From JAVZLH01 sp038883475 (GTDB lineage: Archaea; Thermoproteota; Bathyarchaeia; Bathyarchaeales; Bathycorpusculaceae), in the NCBI GenBank assembly GCA_038883475.1, contig JAVZMA010000007.1, forward strand, positions 1 through 64,000: a stretch of 64,000 nucleotides of DNA. The letters are read 5' to 3'. The position numbers were made by a program, and so were the translations under genes. The stretch's first letter is position 1; each line of letters opens with the position of its first letter. Below the pieces are notes generated by a model. The model was not told the origin of the DNA, did not search any database, and saw only the letters and a list, made by a program, of their open reading frames with translations. Below are positions 18,872 through 28,442 of this stretch, one piece after another.

Positions 18872-19699
18872 CTACGCTGTTCGTCTGTAAAACACGAGTG
18901 ACTTGAGTATATGGGATAGAAAAGCTATAATTTCGCTCGGCGTCAATTTTGATTTTCCCTTTTTTCTATTAGCAAATTTTATTGGAACTTCTTTTATTTT
19001 GAAACCTCGTAGGTGAGATTGCCTTATTGTCTCAATTTGTATTTCGTAGGTTTGGCTGTGTAAATCTCCTAAAATGGTTTTTACGAGCTTCGCTGAATAG
19101 CATCGCATACCACCAGTATAATCGCGAATTGGAGCCCCTATAACTATGGAAGCAATAAGGTTAGCCACTTTACTTATTGCAAGGCGTATGGCGCTCCAGT
19201 CAGAAACGCTTCCTCCTTTACTGTACCTGCTTCCTATGACAAGCTCGTTTCCCCCTTTTGCGACTGCTATGAGGCGTGGTAAGTCTTTTGGATTATGAGA
19301 ATAATCAGCATCCATCGTGACTATGTACTTTGGCGGATTTTTCAAAGACAAGAATATCTTGAAGCCATCTGTTATCGCTGTTCCAAGCCCAAGCTTTCTT
19401 GATCTTACGAAAAGCATGATGTTATTATACCTTTTTTGCAGTTTTCTGACTATTTCTGCCGTTTTGTCAGGGCTAGAGTCATCTATGACAAGTATGGAAA
19501 TGTTAAGGTTCAAGTCTTCAATTTCACTGATGATCCTCTCTATGTTGGCTGCTTCACAATACGTGGGGAGAATTAAGCCAACTTCCGATTTATTTTCTAA
19601 ATTTCCTTCGACAAAATCATTTATGTTTTCTTTAGAGCCCAAGCCTCCATGTTGCTTTTCAACTATAACTGGAAACTGATGGGAGACTTGAGTGTTCAT
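18872..19699 (-). CDS. Dolichyl-phosphate mannose synthase-like glycosyltransferase (GT2)
   Basis: A 275-aa GT-A enzyme. The core shows LILPTYCEAANIE, DDSSPDKT, a DAD-type metal site (TMDADYSHNPKDL) and IGSRYSKGG, matching the polyprenyl-phosphate hexose synthase (DPM1) group. There is no C-terminal membrane pair, so it is the short soluble type. The first 35 residues are unconserved, and the true start may be further in. It is convergent with the two GT4 genes and would supply lipid-linked sugar to a GT-C enzyme such as the one at 13803. Confidence 0.85.
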   Translation of the reverse strand: MNTQVSHQFPVIVEKQHGGLGSKENINDFVEGNLENKSEVGLILPTYCEAANIERIISEIEDLNLNISILVIDDSSPDKTAEIVRKLQKRYNNIMLFVRSRKLGLGTAITDGFKIFLSLKNPPKYIVTMDADYSHNPKDLPRLIAVAKGGNELVIGSRYSKGGSVSDWSAIRLAISKVANLIASIVIGAPIRDYTGGMRCYSAKLVKTILGDLHSQTYEIQIETIRQSHLRGFKIKEVPIKFANRKKGKSKLTPSEIIAFLSHILKSLVFYRRTA

Positions 19700-19783
19700 T
19701 GAAGTGTTTCCACCTAAATAGCTCTGATTAATTTAGCATTAACTATATAAAGCCTATTGTAGGGTGGGATTATGTTTTGTTTA

Positions 19784-20836
19784 CTAAAATATCTTTGAAC
19801 TTAATCTCTTCTTGTAATAACTCAGCGGGTGACGTATTTTTTGGCATAATGTGTCTGGATTTGTACAGATTCCGTGGGTTTTAAGCGTGTCGCATCTTGG
19901 CGGGGTGTAGCGTGTTCTTGAACCTCTTTCTCCCGCTATGTGTTCTACTTGGTAGCGGGTCATACGTTCATTGAAGTCGGAAAAATTTTTGAATAGTTCA
20001 ATGACGTTTTCTGTTGGCATTCCTATGTTTATGAGGAAGGATGTTAGGGTGAATCTTCCTATGTGGGAAAGGTGGTGTCCAGATGAAATTGATTGGTGAA
20101 GCGTTTTTATGCATGGTGGAAAAGCTTCTCGCCGTACTGTTTTTGGAATAGGTTCGATTTCCGTTTGGCTTAGTTTTTCCGCTGATAGTTTGTTAATTTT
20201 CTCTGCGGCTTCGGTCATTTTCGGTGGAAGCTTTGGAAGTTCCTTTATTTCCATCCGTTTTTCGACGTATCTACGGATTTCTTCGCTTAGTATTCTTGCG
20301 GTTTCGTTTCGTGTTAGGTAAACGTTTCCTTTTGATAGGAATCTGTTGACGAGTTTCCATTTTTTCTCTCGTAAATTTGTTACGTTTTTTAGATAGTTGG
20401 TGAAGTGAAGTTTAAATTCGTAGGGTATTCCTGCTTCATTGTTTACGGCGAGTTTCCATCCGAAGTTCCGGGCTATTGCCAAAATTCTTTCAGAGTTTTC
20501 TCCTTTTAGGTCTTCGTATGACTGTTTTGCTTCTGCTAGGGCGTATCTTTTTTTGACGCGGGGGTTTTCTGTTGCTATGGCTAATATTACTGCGGTTGGG
20601 AAGGACAGGATTTCAATGTCTTCTTCGCGCAGCTTTCTACTTACAATAGTGTATAATATTGCTTCTTCGATTCTTTCTTCGGCGCGTTCAAGGATTTTGG
20701 CGAAGTCGGGACTTGTTAGGTCTTCAATTTTAAAATCTAGTTTTCTTACGTATTCTGCTGTTTCTTTTAGGAAGGGGTATTTTGCCATGTCATTTTTTGT
20801 GAACTTGACTGTTGCAAGTTGCATTTTTGTTTTCAC
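19784..20836 (-). CDS. priL: DNA primase large subunit PriL
   Basis: A 350-aa regulatory subunit of archaeal primase. The C-terminal domain has four spaced cysteines (FPPC, PRCDTL, HGICT, TLCQK) that bind the [4Fe-4S] cluster of PriL. The N-terminal helical half matches the family. The start is GTG at 20834-20836, one base past the pcna stop; an ATG four codons in is an alternative. Transcribed with pcna. Confidence 0.93.
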   Translation of the reverse strand: MKTKMQLATVKFTKNDMAKYPFLKETAEYVRKLDFKIEDLTSPDFAKILERAEERIEEAILYTIVSRKLREEDIEILSFPTAVILAIATENPRVKKRYALAEAKQSYEDLKGENSERILAIARNFGWKLAVNNEAGIPYEFKLHFTNYLKNVTNLREKKWKLVNRFLSKGNVYLTRNETARILSEEIRRYVEKRMEIKELPKLPPKMTEAAEKINKLSAEKLSQTEIEPIPKTVRREAFPPCIKTLHQSISSGHHLSHIGRFTLTSFLINIGMPTENVIELFKNFSDFNERMTRYQVEHIAGERGSRTRYTPPRCDTLKTHGICTNPDTLCQKIRHPLSYYKKRLSSKIF

Positions 20837-20837
20837 G

Positions 20838-21593
20838 TTATTCTGTCTCTATCCTCGGCGCCAAGTAAAATGTGAGTTTTCCTTCTTTTGCTTGTTGGAA
20901 ATCTATTTTTGTAGGCATGTCTGTTGAAAATTCCAATGTTGCTATGTCGGCGGTTGCGGATGCCGCCTTTACGATTTCTGCTAGATAGCTTAGGCTGAAT
21001 GTTGCTTTGGATGGTTCTTTGGCTTCTAAATCTAGCAATGCGTCGCTTCCTTTTTGGAGGGATATTGTTGCGCCCATGAGGTCGCCAGCTGCGTTGAAAA
21101 CCAGTTTTTCGTTGTCAGCTTCGATTCTGACGTGGTCGCTTACTAGTTGGGCGTCTTCTATTGCGCGTGTTAAGCCTTCTGTTGTTACTTTTGCTTTGAC
21201 GTTGAAGGGTATTTTTGGTGTGGGCACCTCTTCTTCAGAGGCTTCAAGGGTTGGCATTGTGAAGTTCCGCGCATATTTTCCTGTTATTTTCACTTGTAAT
21301 CTTCCAGTTTTCTCGTCGAGGGAAAGCTCCACAACTTCATCTTTGCCTGCTCTCCTAAGCAGTTTCAATAACTCACTTATGTTTATGCACATTTTTGTCG
21401 GTTCTGTGCATTCGTATTCATCAAAAACTGTTTTGGGCCACTCGAAGTCCACCATGGCAACGCGGGATGGGTCCATGGCGCGGAGTTTTATGCCTTCCTG
21501 GTCTATTTTGAATGTGGCTTCGTCTACTAGGATGGAGATTGCTGTCGCCATGTCTCTTAGCAGTTTGGCGTCTGCGACTTTAAGTCTAAACAT
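20838..21593 (-). CDS. pcna: DNA polymerase sliding clamp PCNA
   Basis: A 251-aa sliding clamp of normal length with two PCNA folds joined by a linker at about 120-130. Landmarks: LLRDMATAISILVDEATF at the N-terminus, IKLRAMDPSRVAMVDF near 32-47, and the C-terminal TFYLAPRIE that lines the PIP-binding side. Only one pcna is seen here. It heads the pcna-priL pair, with AAGGTG as ribosome site. Confidence 0.97.
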   Translation of the reverse strand: MFRLKVADAKLLRDMATAISILVDEATFKIDQEGIKLRAMDPSRVAMVDFEWPKTVFDEYECTEPTKMCINISELLKLLRRAGKDEVVELSLDEKTGRLQVKITGKYARNFTMPTLEASEEEVPTPKIPFNVKAKVTTEGLTRAIEDAQLVSDHVRIEADNEKLVFNAAGDLMGATISLQKGSDALLDLEAKEPSKATFSLSYLAEIVKAASATADIATLEFSTDMPTKIDFQQAKEGKLTFYLAPRIETE

Positions 21594-21740
21594 TTTAGTT
21601 TACACCTTTCTACTGAGTATGTTTTGGGTGCTATAAAAATTTGCATGTTAACAAATTTTCTTGAGGCTCAGAAGCTGCAAATTTAGGCTTTTTGGGGGCT
21701 TAAAAGGAGGATACATTAAAGTAAAAAGGGGGTGAGGTTG

Positions 21741-22940
21741 CTATTCTTTCTCGATTATTGTTGCTACTCCTTGTCCTCCGCCGATGCATGCTGTTGCTAG
21801 TCCGTAGCGTCCGCCTTCCATTTCTAGAATTCTTGCCAAGGTTCCGATGAGTCTTGCGCCGGTAGCTCCTAGTGGGTGTCCTATGGCGATGGCTCCGCCT
21901 TTCACGTTTACTTTGTCTGGGTCTATTCCAAGTTCTTTGATGCACCATAAGGTGACGATGGCGAAGGCTTCGTTTATTTCCCAGAAGTCGATGTCTTTGA
22001 CGCTTAACCCTGCGTGTTTAAGCGCCATTTTGCTTGCTGGGACAGGTCCTTTTCCCATCACGGCTGGGGGAACGCCTGCCCAACCCATGGATTTTATTGT
22101 TGCCATCGGCTCTAATCCTAGCGCTTTTGCTTTTTCTTCTGAAGCCAGCATTACGCATGAGGCGCCTGCGTTTAGGGGTGAAGAGTTTCCTGCTGTTATG
22201 AATCCGTCCTTTATGAAGGCTGGCGGAAGCGCTTGGATTTTTTCTAGGGTTGTGTCTCCTCGGACGCTTAAGTCGGTGTCTACAACTTCTGTTGTCCCAT
22301 CTGGGTTGGTTACTTTTACTGGCAGGATTTCTTCTTTAAAGTAGCCTTCCTGCTGAGCCTTAAATGCCAGTTGATGACTTCGCAAGCCCCATCTGTCCAT
22401 GTCTTCTTTTGTTAGTTTGTGTTTTTCTGCTCCTTCTTTGAAGAGTCTTTCTGCGGTTAGTCCCATCACTAGGCCTGTTTCCATTTCGTATTTTCTGTAT
22501 TCTTCCTTTTCAATGAGGGCTGTTGGGGGGCTTATCCACGGGTTATCACCCATTGGGATGTGGGTCATGTGTTCCATTCCGGTTGCGATTACTAGGTCTG
22601 AGTATCCAGTCATTATTTCCATGGCTCCGACGTGGGCGGCGGTCATTGAGGAGCCGCATTGTCTGTCGACGAAGAATGCGGGTACTTCCACTGGGAGTTC
22701 GGCCAGCATTACTATGGAGCGTCCGCCGTATGTCCATTGTTCCCATACGCCGAAGGCGCTTGCTGCGATTACTTCGTTTATTTCTGAAGGGTTTATGCCT
22801 GTTCTTTCAACGACTTTTTTGATGAGCATGGCGGCTACCTCGTCCATTCTCAGCGGGTTGAATTTGTCTTTTTCTGGTTCTCTTGGCCTTGATCTTGAGA
22901 ACGGCGACCTTAGATAGTCCACTATCACTACTTTTCTCAT
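21741..22940 (-). CDS. Thiolase (acetyl-CoA acyltransferase / acetyltransferase)
   Basis: A 399-aa degradative-type thiolase. The nucleophilic Cys is in RQCGSSM, the active-site His in GGAIAIGHPLGATG and the second catalytic Cys in ACIGGGQG, so all catalytic residues are present, unlike the SCP-x type at 31335. It would cleave 3-ketoacyl-CoA or condense two acetyl-CoA. The start at 22940 is chosen because GAGG lies 9 bases upstream. It opens the catabolic island. Confidence 0.93.
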   Translation of the reverse strand: MRKVVIVDYLRSPFSRSRPREPEKDKFNPLRMDEVAAMLIKKVVERTGINPSEINEVIAASAFGVWEQWTYGGRSIVMLAELPVEVPAFFVDRQCGSSMTAAHVGAMEIMTGYSDLVIATGMEHMTHIPMGDNPWISPPTALIEKEEYRKYEMETGLVMGLTAERLFKEGAEKHKLTKEDMDRWGLRSHQLAFKAQQEGYFKEEILPVKVTNPDGTTEVVDTDLSVRGDTTLEKIQALPPAFIKDGFITAGNSSPLNAGASCVMLASEEKAKALGLEPMATIKSMGWAGVPPAVMGKGPVPASKMALKHAGLSVKDIDFWEINEAFAIVTLWCIKELGIDPDKVNVKGGAIAIGHPLGATGARLIGTLARILEMEGGRYGLATACIGGGQGVATIIEKE

Positions 22941-23085
22941 TTTAATCATCCTCTGACGGTTGGGGTATGAGTGAGGTTTAGGGGAGTTTTAAGTTTTTCC
23001 ATGGAGTTTGCATATAAATTATGTCTGAGTTTAGAGAAAAGGCTTAAATTTTGTTTCATTTAATGGTAATGGCGAGGTATTTGAG

Positions 23086-23430
23086 ATGGGAAGAGTTAAG
23101 GATGGATACAGGGAGATGGCGAAGAGGGCGAATGAAGTTGCTGAGGCTAAGGGTTTGATGGCTGGCTGGAACAAGGTTGTTCAGTTCATTGTTGAGGGGG
23201 AAGGTGACTTTTACATTAAGTTCGAGAATGGGGTGGCGACATTCCATGAGGGAAAACATGAGAAACCAGACGTGACTTTGAAGGGACCTGAGGAAGTCTT
23301 TTATAAGATGTTGACGCGGGAGCTTGACCAGACTAGGGCTTACTTTGCTAAACAGTATACTATTGAGGGTTCTATGGCTGACGCCATGAAGTTCGGGCGC
23401 ATTGGAACCGCTGTAGCAAAAGCTTCATAG
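23086..23430 (+). CDS. SCP2 sterol-binding domain protein
   Basis: A 114-aa single SCP2 domain, a hydrophobic-pocket fold that binds lipids or acyl-CoA. The pattern FYIKFENGVATFHEGKHEKPDVTLKG matches SCP2 strands 2-4. Placed divergently from a thiolase in a fatty-acid-type gene set, it may carry acyl-CoA, which is how SCP2 domains act with peroxisomal thiolases. Confidence 0.8.
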   Translation: MGRVKDGYREMAKRANEVAEAKGLMAGWNKVVQFIVEGEGDFYIKFENGVATFHEGKHEKPDVTLKGPEEVFYKMLTRELDQTRAYFAKQYTIEGSMADAMKFGRIGTAVAKAS

Positions 23431-23506
23431 AAAATTTCCTTGCTTAAAACCCTTCTTTCTTTTTTATAGAGTCAGCAATCAGTTGAATTAAAAACCAATT
23501 AAGTTT

Positions 23507-23998
23507 TTATTCGCCTCTTTGTAGCCAAGCAAGAATGGCGACAAGCCAGAGGTATCCGAAAACAATTGCAAAGATGCCTGCAAATAGGCCATAATTTAAA
23601 CCGAGAAGTATTGCTGGAACATTCAAGGTACAGTAGCCTGAAACTATGGAAAAAATGATTAACCGTGAGATTTCAAAGTTAACTTTCAACAAAGCGATTC
23701 CTTCAAATGTCAGTATTATACCAGCTATGCTTGATGTTATGCTAGCCAGAATTGGGTCGATGCTTATCGTTCCAGAGGCGACGGCAAATGTTATTCCCTT
23801 CCCTGTTGCGAGTCCAAAAAAACCTAAGGCGCTAAATAAGATCCCCAAAAGTATGGATAGGATCCCTCCAGCTTGGATGGAACTTAGGTATAGGTTTTTA
23901 GAAGAAATGTTTTTTGAAAGCTTCTTGAAATAGCTGGGTAACTGCAAGATGGATTTGCTCCGTATTTTGGAAATGAAATTTTCAAAATAGTTCTTCAT
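23507..23998 (-). CDS. Hypothetical membrane protein
   Basis: A 163-aa protein with a basic N-terminal 40 residues and about four hydrophobic segments from residue 42 to the end (glycine-rich, SILLGILFSALGFFGL and others). I recognise no family. It sits between SCP2 and acyl-CoA ligase genes without clear linkage. Confidence 0.6.
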   Translation of the reverse strand: MKNYFENFISKIRSKSILQLPSYFKKLSKNISSKNLYLSSIQAGGILSILLGILFSALGFFGLATGKGITFAVASGTISIDPILASITSSIAGIILTFEGIALLKVNFEISRLIIFSIVSGYCTLNVPAILLGLNYGLFAGIFAIVFGYLWLVAILAWLQRGE

Positions 23999-24073
23999 TT
24001 TCTCACGACCTTATTATAATTTTTGTGAAAAACTTAAAAATCTTGCTATCTGAAAACTGAGCTACGGGCGATG

Positions 24074-24095
24074 TTTTTAAGAAAAAGAAAGGAAA
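24074..24095 (-). terminator. T-rich stretch after the acyl-CoA ligase gene
   Basis: On the reverse strand the ligase stop is followed by a pyrimidine tract reading TTTCCTTTCTTTTTCTT, a plausible archaeal terminator for the livK-to-ligase unit. Confidence 0.35.
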
Positions 24096-24114
24096 CAGTT
24101 GCGGAGCACCCTTA

Positions 24115-25827
24115 TTAAGCCAGTTTGAAAATTTCTTCTCTAAGCCTCTTATGGTCCACTTTCCCTACGTCCGTCTTTGGAACTTCGCCTCTGAACTCCA
24201 CGAGTTTAGGAACTTTGTAGGGGGCTAATCTTTCTTCGCACCACTTCACGACTTCTTCTTCCGTCAACTTTCCTCTGTAATCTGGGTGCGGGACAACTAT
24301 TACTTTTATGCGTTGACCAACCTCTGGATCTGGCACTCCTATTGCTGCGGCTTCCTTTATCTTTGGATGCTTGTATAATACGTCTTCTATTTCATGCGAG
24401 TAGACTGATAGCCCCTTATATTTTATCAAGTCTTTCTTGCGTTCAACAAAGTAAAAGTATCCCTCTTCGTCCATTCTCACCATGTCGCCTGTTCTGAACC
24501 ACCGCATGCCTTTTGCTTCAAAGAAACACTTTGCATTTTCCTCTGGCTTGTTTAAATATTCCCTCATTACTTGTGGGCCGCTTAAGACTAGTTCGCCCAC
24601 TTCGCTTGGAGGCAGAAATTCGTTTTTTTCCGGGTCGGCTATCGCTGCGTATGTGTTGGGTAATGGAACACCGAATGACCCTGGCTTGTTCCTGTATGGC
24701 GGGTTTGTATGGGATACTGCTGTTGTTTCAGTTAGACCATACCCTTCGCGGATTTCTCGTCCAGTTATTTTCTCCCACTGTTTCCGTGTGGCTTCATGTA
24801 ATGTGTCAGCGCCACAGAATAAATATTTGATTTTCTTCCAATTCACTCTTTTAGTTTTCGGATGATCTACGAGGTATTTGTAAAGTGTTGGTACTCCATA
24901 GAACAGTGTCACATTATACTCTTGAATGGCATCCAGTATTTCATCTAATTCGGGCTTAGCAAATAATATGGCTGTTCCTCCATGAAATGCTCCGCTGAGC
25001 ATGATCACTGATTGCCCGTATATGTGGTAAAATGGCAGTGCGGCGATGGTAACTTCTTTTCCTTCCTCCATTTCTGGGAAGAAGTTCCACATTAATTCTT
25101 GAAGTGAAACTATGTTCCTGTGAGTTAAAACTGCTCCTTTTGGATCGCCTGTTGTTCCTCCCGTGTAAGGTAATGCTGCTACGTCATCTGGCGATATTTG
25201 AACGTTCGGTGGGTTTGCAGGATATTTCTCGAGAAGATCTTTAAAGTTCAGCAGTTCTCCCTCTTTCTTTATTTCTCCTTTAAGTGGTGTTCCTCGAAGT
25301 CTAGCCATTAAACCACCGCCGCCCGGCAGATAGTCGGATATGCTTGTTATGATCACGTAGTCTAGTTTGACTTCTTGGAGAGCTTTTTCAACTTTTTCGT
25401 AGTGTAGGTCGAGGCAAACAATTGCTTTGGCTCCGCTGTCTCGAAGTTGGTAGGCAATTTCGCGTGGTGTGTAGAGTGGGCTTACTGTTGTCACCGTTGC
25501 TCCGAGCCTTAGAATGCCGTAGTAGGTGATGATAAATTGTGGGCAGTTTGGTAAATACATGGCGACTACGTCTCCTTTTTTTATGCCTAAGTCGTGTAAA
25601 GCTGTTGCAAATCTTAGGGAGGCTTCATGTATTTCTTTGTGTTTGAGTTTCTTTCCGTAAAAAATTACGGCGACTTTGTCTCCCCACTTTTTGAAGTTTT
25701 CATCGATTGCGTCTACAATGGTTTTTTCGGGGAGATTTAAGTCTGCGGGTACACCTTTTGCGTACCATTTTGTCCATGGTCTTTTCAAGTATTCATCTAT
25801 GGCTTGGTCAGATTTTGATTTTGCCAT
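24115..25827 (-). CDS. AMP-forming acyl-CoA synthetase (fatty/aromatic acid CoA ligase)
   Basis: A 570-aa ANL-superfamily enzyme that activates a carboxylic acid via an acyl-adenylate. Landmarks: P-loop YTGGTTGDPKGAVLTH near 220-235, GYGLTET near 375 and the C-terminal hinge plus the GKV lysine region near 555. The overall sequence resembles long-chain fatty acyl-CoA ligases. It lies directly downstream of the Liv ATPase genes on the same strand (51 bases), so the importer probably delivers its substrate or a precursor. The acid cannot be read from sequence. Confidence 0.9.
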   Translation of the reverse strand: MAKSKSDQAIDEYLKRPWTKWYAKGVPADLNLPEKTIVDAIDENFKKWGDKVAVIFYGKKLKHKEIHEASLRFATALHDLGIKKGDVVAMYLPNCPQFIITYYGILRLGATVTTVSPLYTPREIAYQLRDSGAKAIVCLDLHYEKVEKALQEVKLDYVIITSISDYLPGGGGLMARLRGTPLKGEIKKEGELLNFKDLLEKYPANPPNVQISPDDVAALPYTGGTTGDPKGAVLTHRNIVSLQELMWNFFPEMEEGKEVTIAALPFYHIYGQSVIMLSGAFHGGTAILFAKPELDEILDAIQEYNVTLFYGVPTLYKYLVDHPKTKRVNWKKIKYLFCGADTLHEATRKQWEKITGREIREGYGLTETTAVSHTNPPYRNKPGSFGVPLPNTYAAIADPEKNEFLPPSEVGELVLSGPQVMREYLNKPEENAKCFFEAKGMRWFRTGDMVRMDEEGYFYFVERKKDLIKYKGLSVYSHEIEDVLYKHPKIKEAAAIGVPDPEVGQRIKVIVVPHPDYRGKLTEEEVVKWCEERLAPYKVPKLVEFRGEVPKTDVGKVDHKRLREEIFKLA

Positions 25828-25878
25828 TTTTATGTCATCTCCTTTACGTTCTATCTTTTTGGTTTAATTTATGATTGG

Positions 25879-26613
25879 TTATACGCCTATATACATTTCT
25901 CTTAGATCTTCGTTTTTTAGTAGTTCTTCTTTTGTTCCTTGGGCTGCTATCTTTCCATGTGTTAGGACGTATCCTCTGTTGGCTAAGCTTAGGGCCATGC
26001 TGACATCTTGTTCTACGAGGAGTATTGTTACTCCTGAACTCCAGATTTCTTTTATGCTTTCAAATACTTTCTGTTTTGCTAGTGGTGCCAACCCAAGGGA
26101 AGGTTCATCTATCATAAGTAGTTTTGGTTTAGCCATGAGGGCTCTTGCTATTGCAAGCATTTGTCCCTCTCCTCCACTTAGTGTCTGGGCCATTTGGTTT
26201 TTTCTTTCTTTTAGTATTGGAAATAGTTGGTAAATGCGTTCTAGGTCTTTTTTAATTTCTTCTTTGTCTTTTCTTAGATAGCTTCCCATGATTAGGTTTT
26301 CGTAGACGGTCATTTCTGAGAAGAGTCTTCGCCTTTCTGGGCAGTGAATTATTCCCCTTTTGACAATGCTCCATGGTTTTAGATTGTCTATTCTTTCGTT
26401 TTCGAAGAGGATTTCGCCTGAGATGCGTGCCTTTTCTCTTTTTCCACTTTGGAGTTGTGTAAGCATTCCGGATATTGCTTTTAGTAGTGTTGTTTTTCCA
26501 GCTCCGTTCGGACCGACTACTGTTACGAATTCTCTTTGTTTCACATTTATGCTGACGGCATTTAGTGCCATTGCTCCATCGTAGTGGACTGTCAAGTTTT
26601 TAACTTCTAGCAT
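25879..26613 (-). CDS. livF: ABC transporter ATPase, LivF type
   Basis: A 244-aa ATPase of the hydrophobic amino acid uptake (HAAT) ABC family. Walker A GPNGAGKTTLL near 34-44, signature LSGGEGQ near 144 and Walker B LLMIDEP near 163. It begins one base inside the livG stop (TAATG). The Liv family takes up branched amino acids but also urea, amides and aromatic or aliphatic acids; the ligase next door favours an acid. Confidence 0.92.
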   Translation of the reverse strand: MLEVKNLTVHYDGAMALNAVSINVKQREFVTVVGPNGAGKTTLLKAISGMLTQLQSGKREKARISGEILFENERIDNLKPWSIVKRGIIHCPERRRLFSEMTVYENLIMGSYLRKDKEEIKKDLERIYQLFPILKERKNQMAQTLSGGEGQMLAIARALMAKPKLLMIDEPSLGLAPLAKQKVFESIKEIWSSGVTILLVEQDVSMALSLANRGYVLTHGKIAAQGTKEELLKNEDLREMYIGV

Positions 26614-27344
26614 TATTTCGCCTTCCCAAGGTAGACTTCTATTACTTTTTGGTTTTTGGCTATTTCTTCTGGTGTCCCTTCGGCTATTAGTTCTCCGTAA
26701 TGCATGACTAGGATTCTTTTTACGAGTTTCATGAGGGCGTGGAGTTTATGTTCAACTATTACCATTGTGTGTCCATCTAGATGCATTCTTTGGATGGATT
26801 TTATCATGTATTCTGTTTCTATGGGGTTCAGTCCGCCAAATGGCTCGTCTAAAAGGACTATTTCTGGCTCTAGTGCCATGGCTCGCGCTATTTCCAAGCG
26901 TTTTAGGTCACCGTATGATAGGTTTTCAGCTGGCTCAAGCATCATTTCTGATAGGCCCACATCTTCAAGCATTTCCATGGCTTTTCTTTCCGAGGTTTTA
27001 ATCCACTCGATTCTTTTTCTTCCTCTGTAAGATTGTAGGGCTACTAGTATGTTGGCTATTGTTGGCAAATGCCTAAAGGGTCTGACTATTTGGAAGGTTC
27101 TCACTAGACCTTTGTTGGCTATTTTGTTAGGTGGCAACCCGGTTATATCTTCGCCCCTAAGCCTCACTTTTCCGGAGTTTGGCTTTAAGTAACCAGTTAT
27201 TAAGTTGAAAAGGGTTGTTTTTCCAGCTCCGTTCGGTCCTATTATGCCTATTATTTCGCCTTCGTCAACTTGAAAACTCACGTTGTTGACGGCTACGAGG
27301 CCTCCGAAGCGTTTTGTTAGGTTTTCAACTTCTAGTAGATGCAT
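26613..27344 (-). CDS. livG: ABC transporter ATPase, LivG type
   Basis: A 243-aa partner ATPase. Walker A GPNGAGKTTLF near 35-45, signature LSYGDLK (a conservative LivG variant of LSGGQ) near 143 and Walker B VLLDEPFGGLN. Overlaps livF by one base and follows livM by 18 bases, in the fixed livH-livM-livG-livF order. Confidence 0.92.
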   Translation of the reverse strand: MHLLEVENLTKRFGGLVAVNNVSFQVDEGEIIGIIGPNGAGKTTLFNLITGYLKPNSGKVRLRGEDITGLPPNKIANKGLVRTFQIVRPFRHLPTIANILVALQSYRGRKRIEWIKTSERKAMEMLEDVGLSEMMLEPAENLSYGDLKRLEIARAMALEPEIVLLDEPFGGLNPIETEYMIKSIQRMHLDGHTMVIVEHKLHALMKLVKRILVMHYGELIAEGTPEEIAKNQKVIEVYLGKAK

Positions 27345-27362
27345 AGCTTCCCACCATCAAAC

Positions 27363-28436
27363 TTAAACCTTTTCGGCTTTTTTAGCCCTTTCTTTTTCGA
27401 TTTCTTCTATTTCACGTGGCTCTTCTAAATCTTCGAGTTTCTCAACTATAGTTCTTGCGATTCCACGCGGCCATTTGATAACAAACAACACCACTACCAT
27501 TATGAAGAGAAACAATTGTATATTTTGGTCAAGTGGTAGCACTTCTTGGAATACATATTTGTTCATTAGATAGTATATGTATGTTCCGACAAGTGGACCA
27601 TAAATGGTTCCTATGCCCCCTAAAATGGTAGCTATTACAGGAATTATAGAGTATGAGAAGTTGAGGTAGCTGGGGGCTGCTGAGCCTTCTATCAAATGAG
27701 CATATACCGCTCCAGCTAGGCTTCCAAAGAGGCCACTGATGGCAAAAGACATAAGTTTATATTTTGTAACGTTTATTCCGCAAGCCTTGGCTCCTAATTC
27801 ATCATCCAAGATGGAGATAAAAACTATGCCGGTTTTTGATGCTGCTATTTTGTATATTATGATTGATGATATAGTCATCAAAGCAAGTGACAAATAGTAA
27901 TTTGCAACAAGTCTGTCAAAAAAGGCAAGGCTGGGGAAAAACTTCGGAAGATAGCGTATGCCTGTTTCGCCTCCAAAGATGTCTCGAAAATAATAAAGGA
28001 AACCTGTGATTGCCAATGGAAAAGCCATTGTCACAAGTGCTAAGTAGGGGCCCTTCATCCTTAGGCTGGGGGCTCCAACAATTAGTGCTATTGCAACACC
28101 GCATAATAGGCTTAATGGTATTGTTATCCAAATTGGCCAACTAAAATACTTAAATAACAGTGCCGTGCCGTAGGCGCCAGCGGCATAGAACATGGCGTGA
28201 CCTAGGCTGATTTGACCCGTTCGTCCTACAAGTAAGTCCCAGCTTACTGCAAGTATTGCTATCACATTCGTGGCTGTCAATATGTCTAATTTTAGTAAGT
28301 TTATACCTGAGAAGGGTAATGCGGCAAAAATTACTAAGATTAGGAACGCCAGCATTCTTGGTGGTTTATCATAGATGTGTGTAGCAAAATTTGTGTATGC
28401 TTTTCGGAAGTATTTAGTGGCTATGTTAGACGGCAT
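27363..28436 (-). CDS. livM: ABC transporter permease, LivM type
   Basis: A 357-aa membrane permease with about nine hydrophobic segments. The LivM signatures GRTGQISLGHAMFYAAGAY near residue 70-90 and GGIGTIYGPLVGTYI near 275-290 are clear. The last 35 residues are a charged cytoplasmic Glu/Lys-rich tail. Six bases separate it from livH. Confidence 0.92.
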   Translation of the reverse strand: MPSNIATKYFRKAYTNFATHIYDKPPRMLAFLILVIFAALPFSGINLLKLDILTATNVIAILAVSWDLLVGRTGQISLGHAMFYAAGAYGTALLFKYFSWPIWITIPLSLLCGVAIALIVGAPSLRMKGPYLALVTMAFPLAITGFLYYFRDIFGGETGIRYLPKFFPSLAFFDRLVANYYLSLALMTISSIIIYKIAASKTGIVFISILDDELGAKACGINVTKYKLMSFAISGLFGSLAGAVYAHLIEGSAAPSYLNFSYSIIPVIATILGGIGTIYGPLVGTYIYYLMNKYVFQEVLPLDQNIQLFLFIMVVVLFVIKWPRGIARTIVEKLEDLEEPREIEEIEKERAKKAEKV

Positions 28437-28442
28437 AGTGCA

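Noticed and set aside
1..21593. Replication origin
   Set aside because: Although replisome genes cluster here, no cdc6/orc1 gene and no set of origin-recognition-box repeats was seen.
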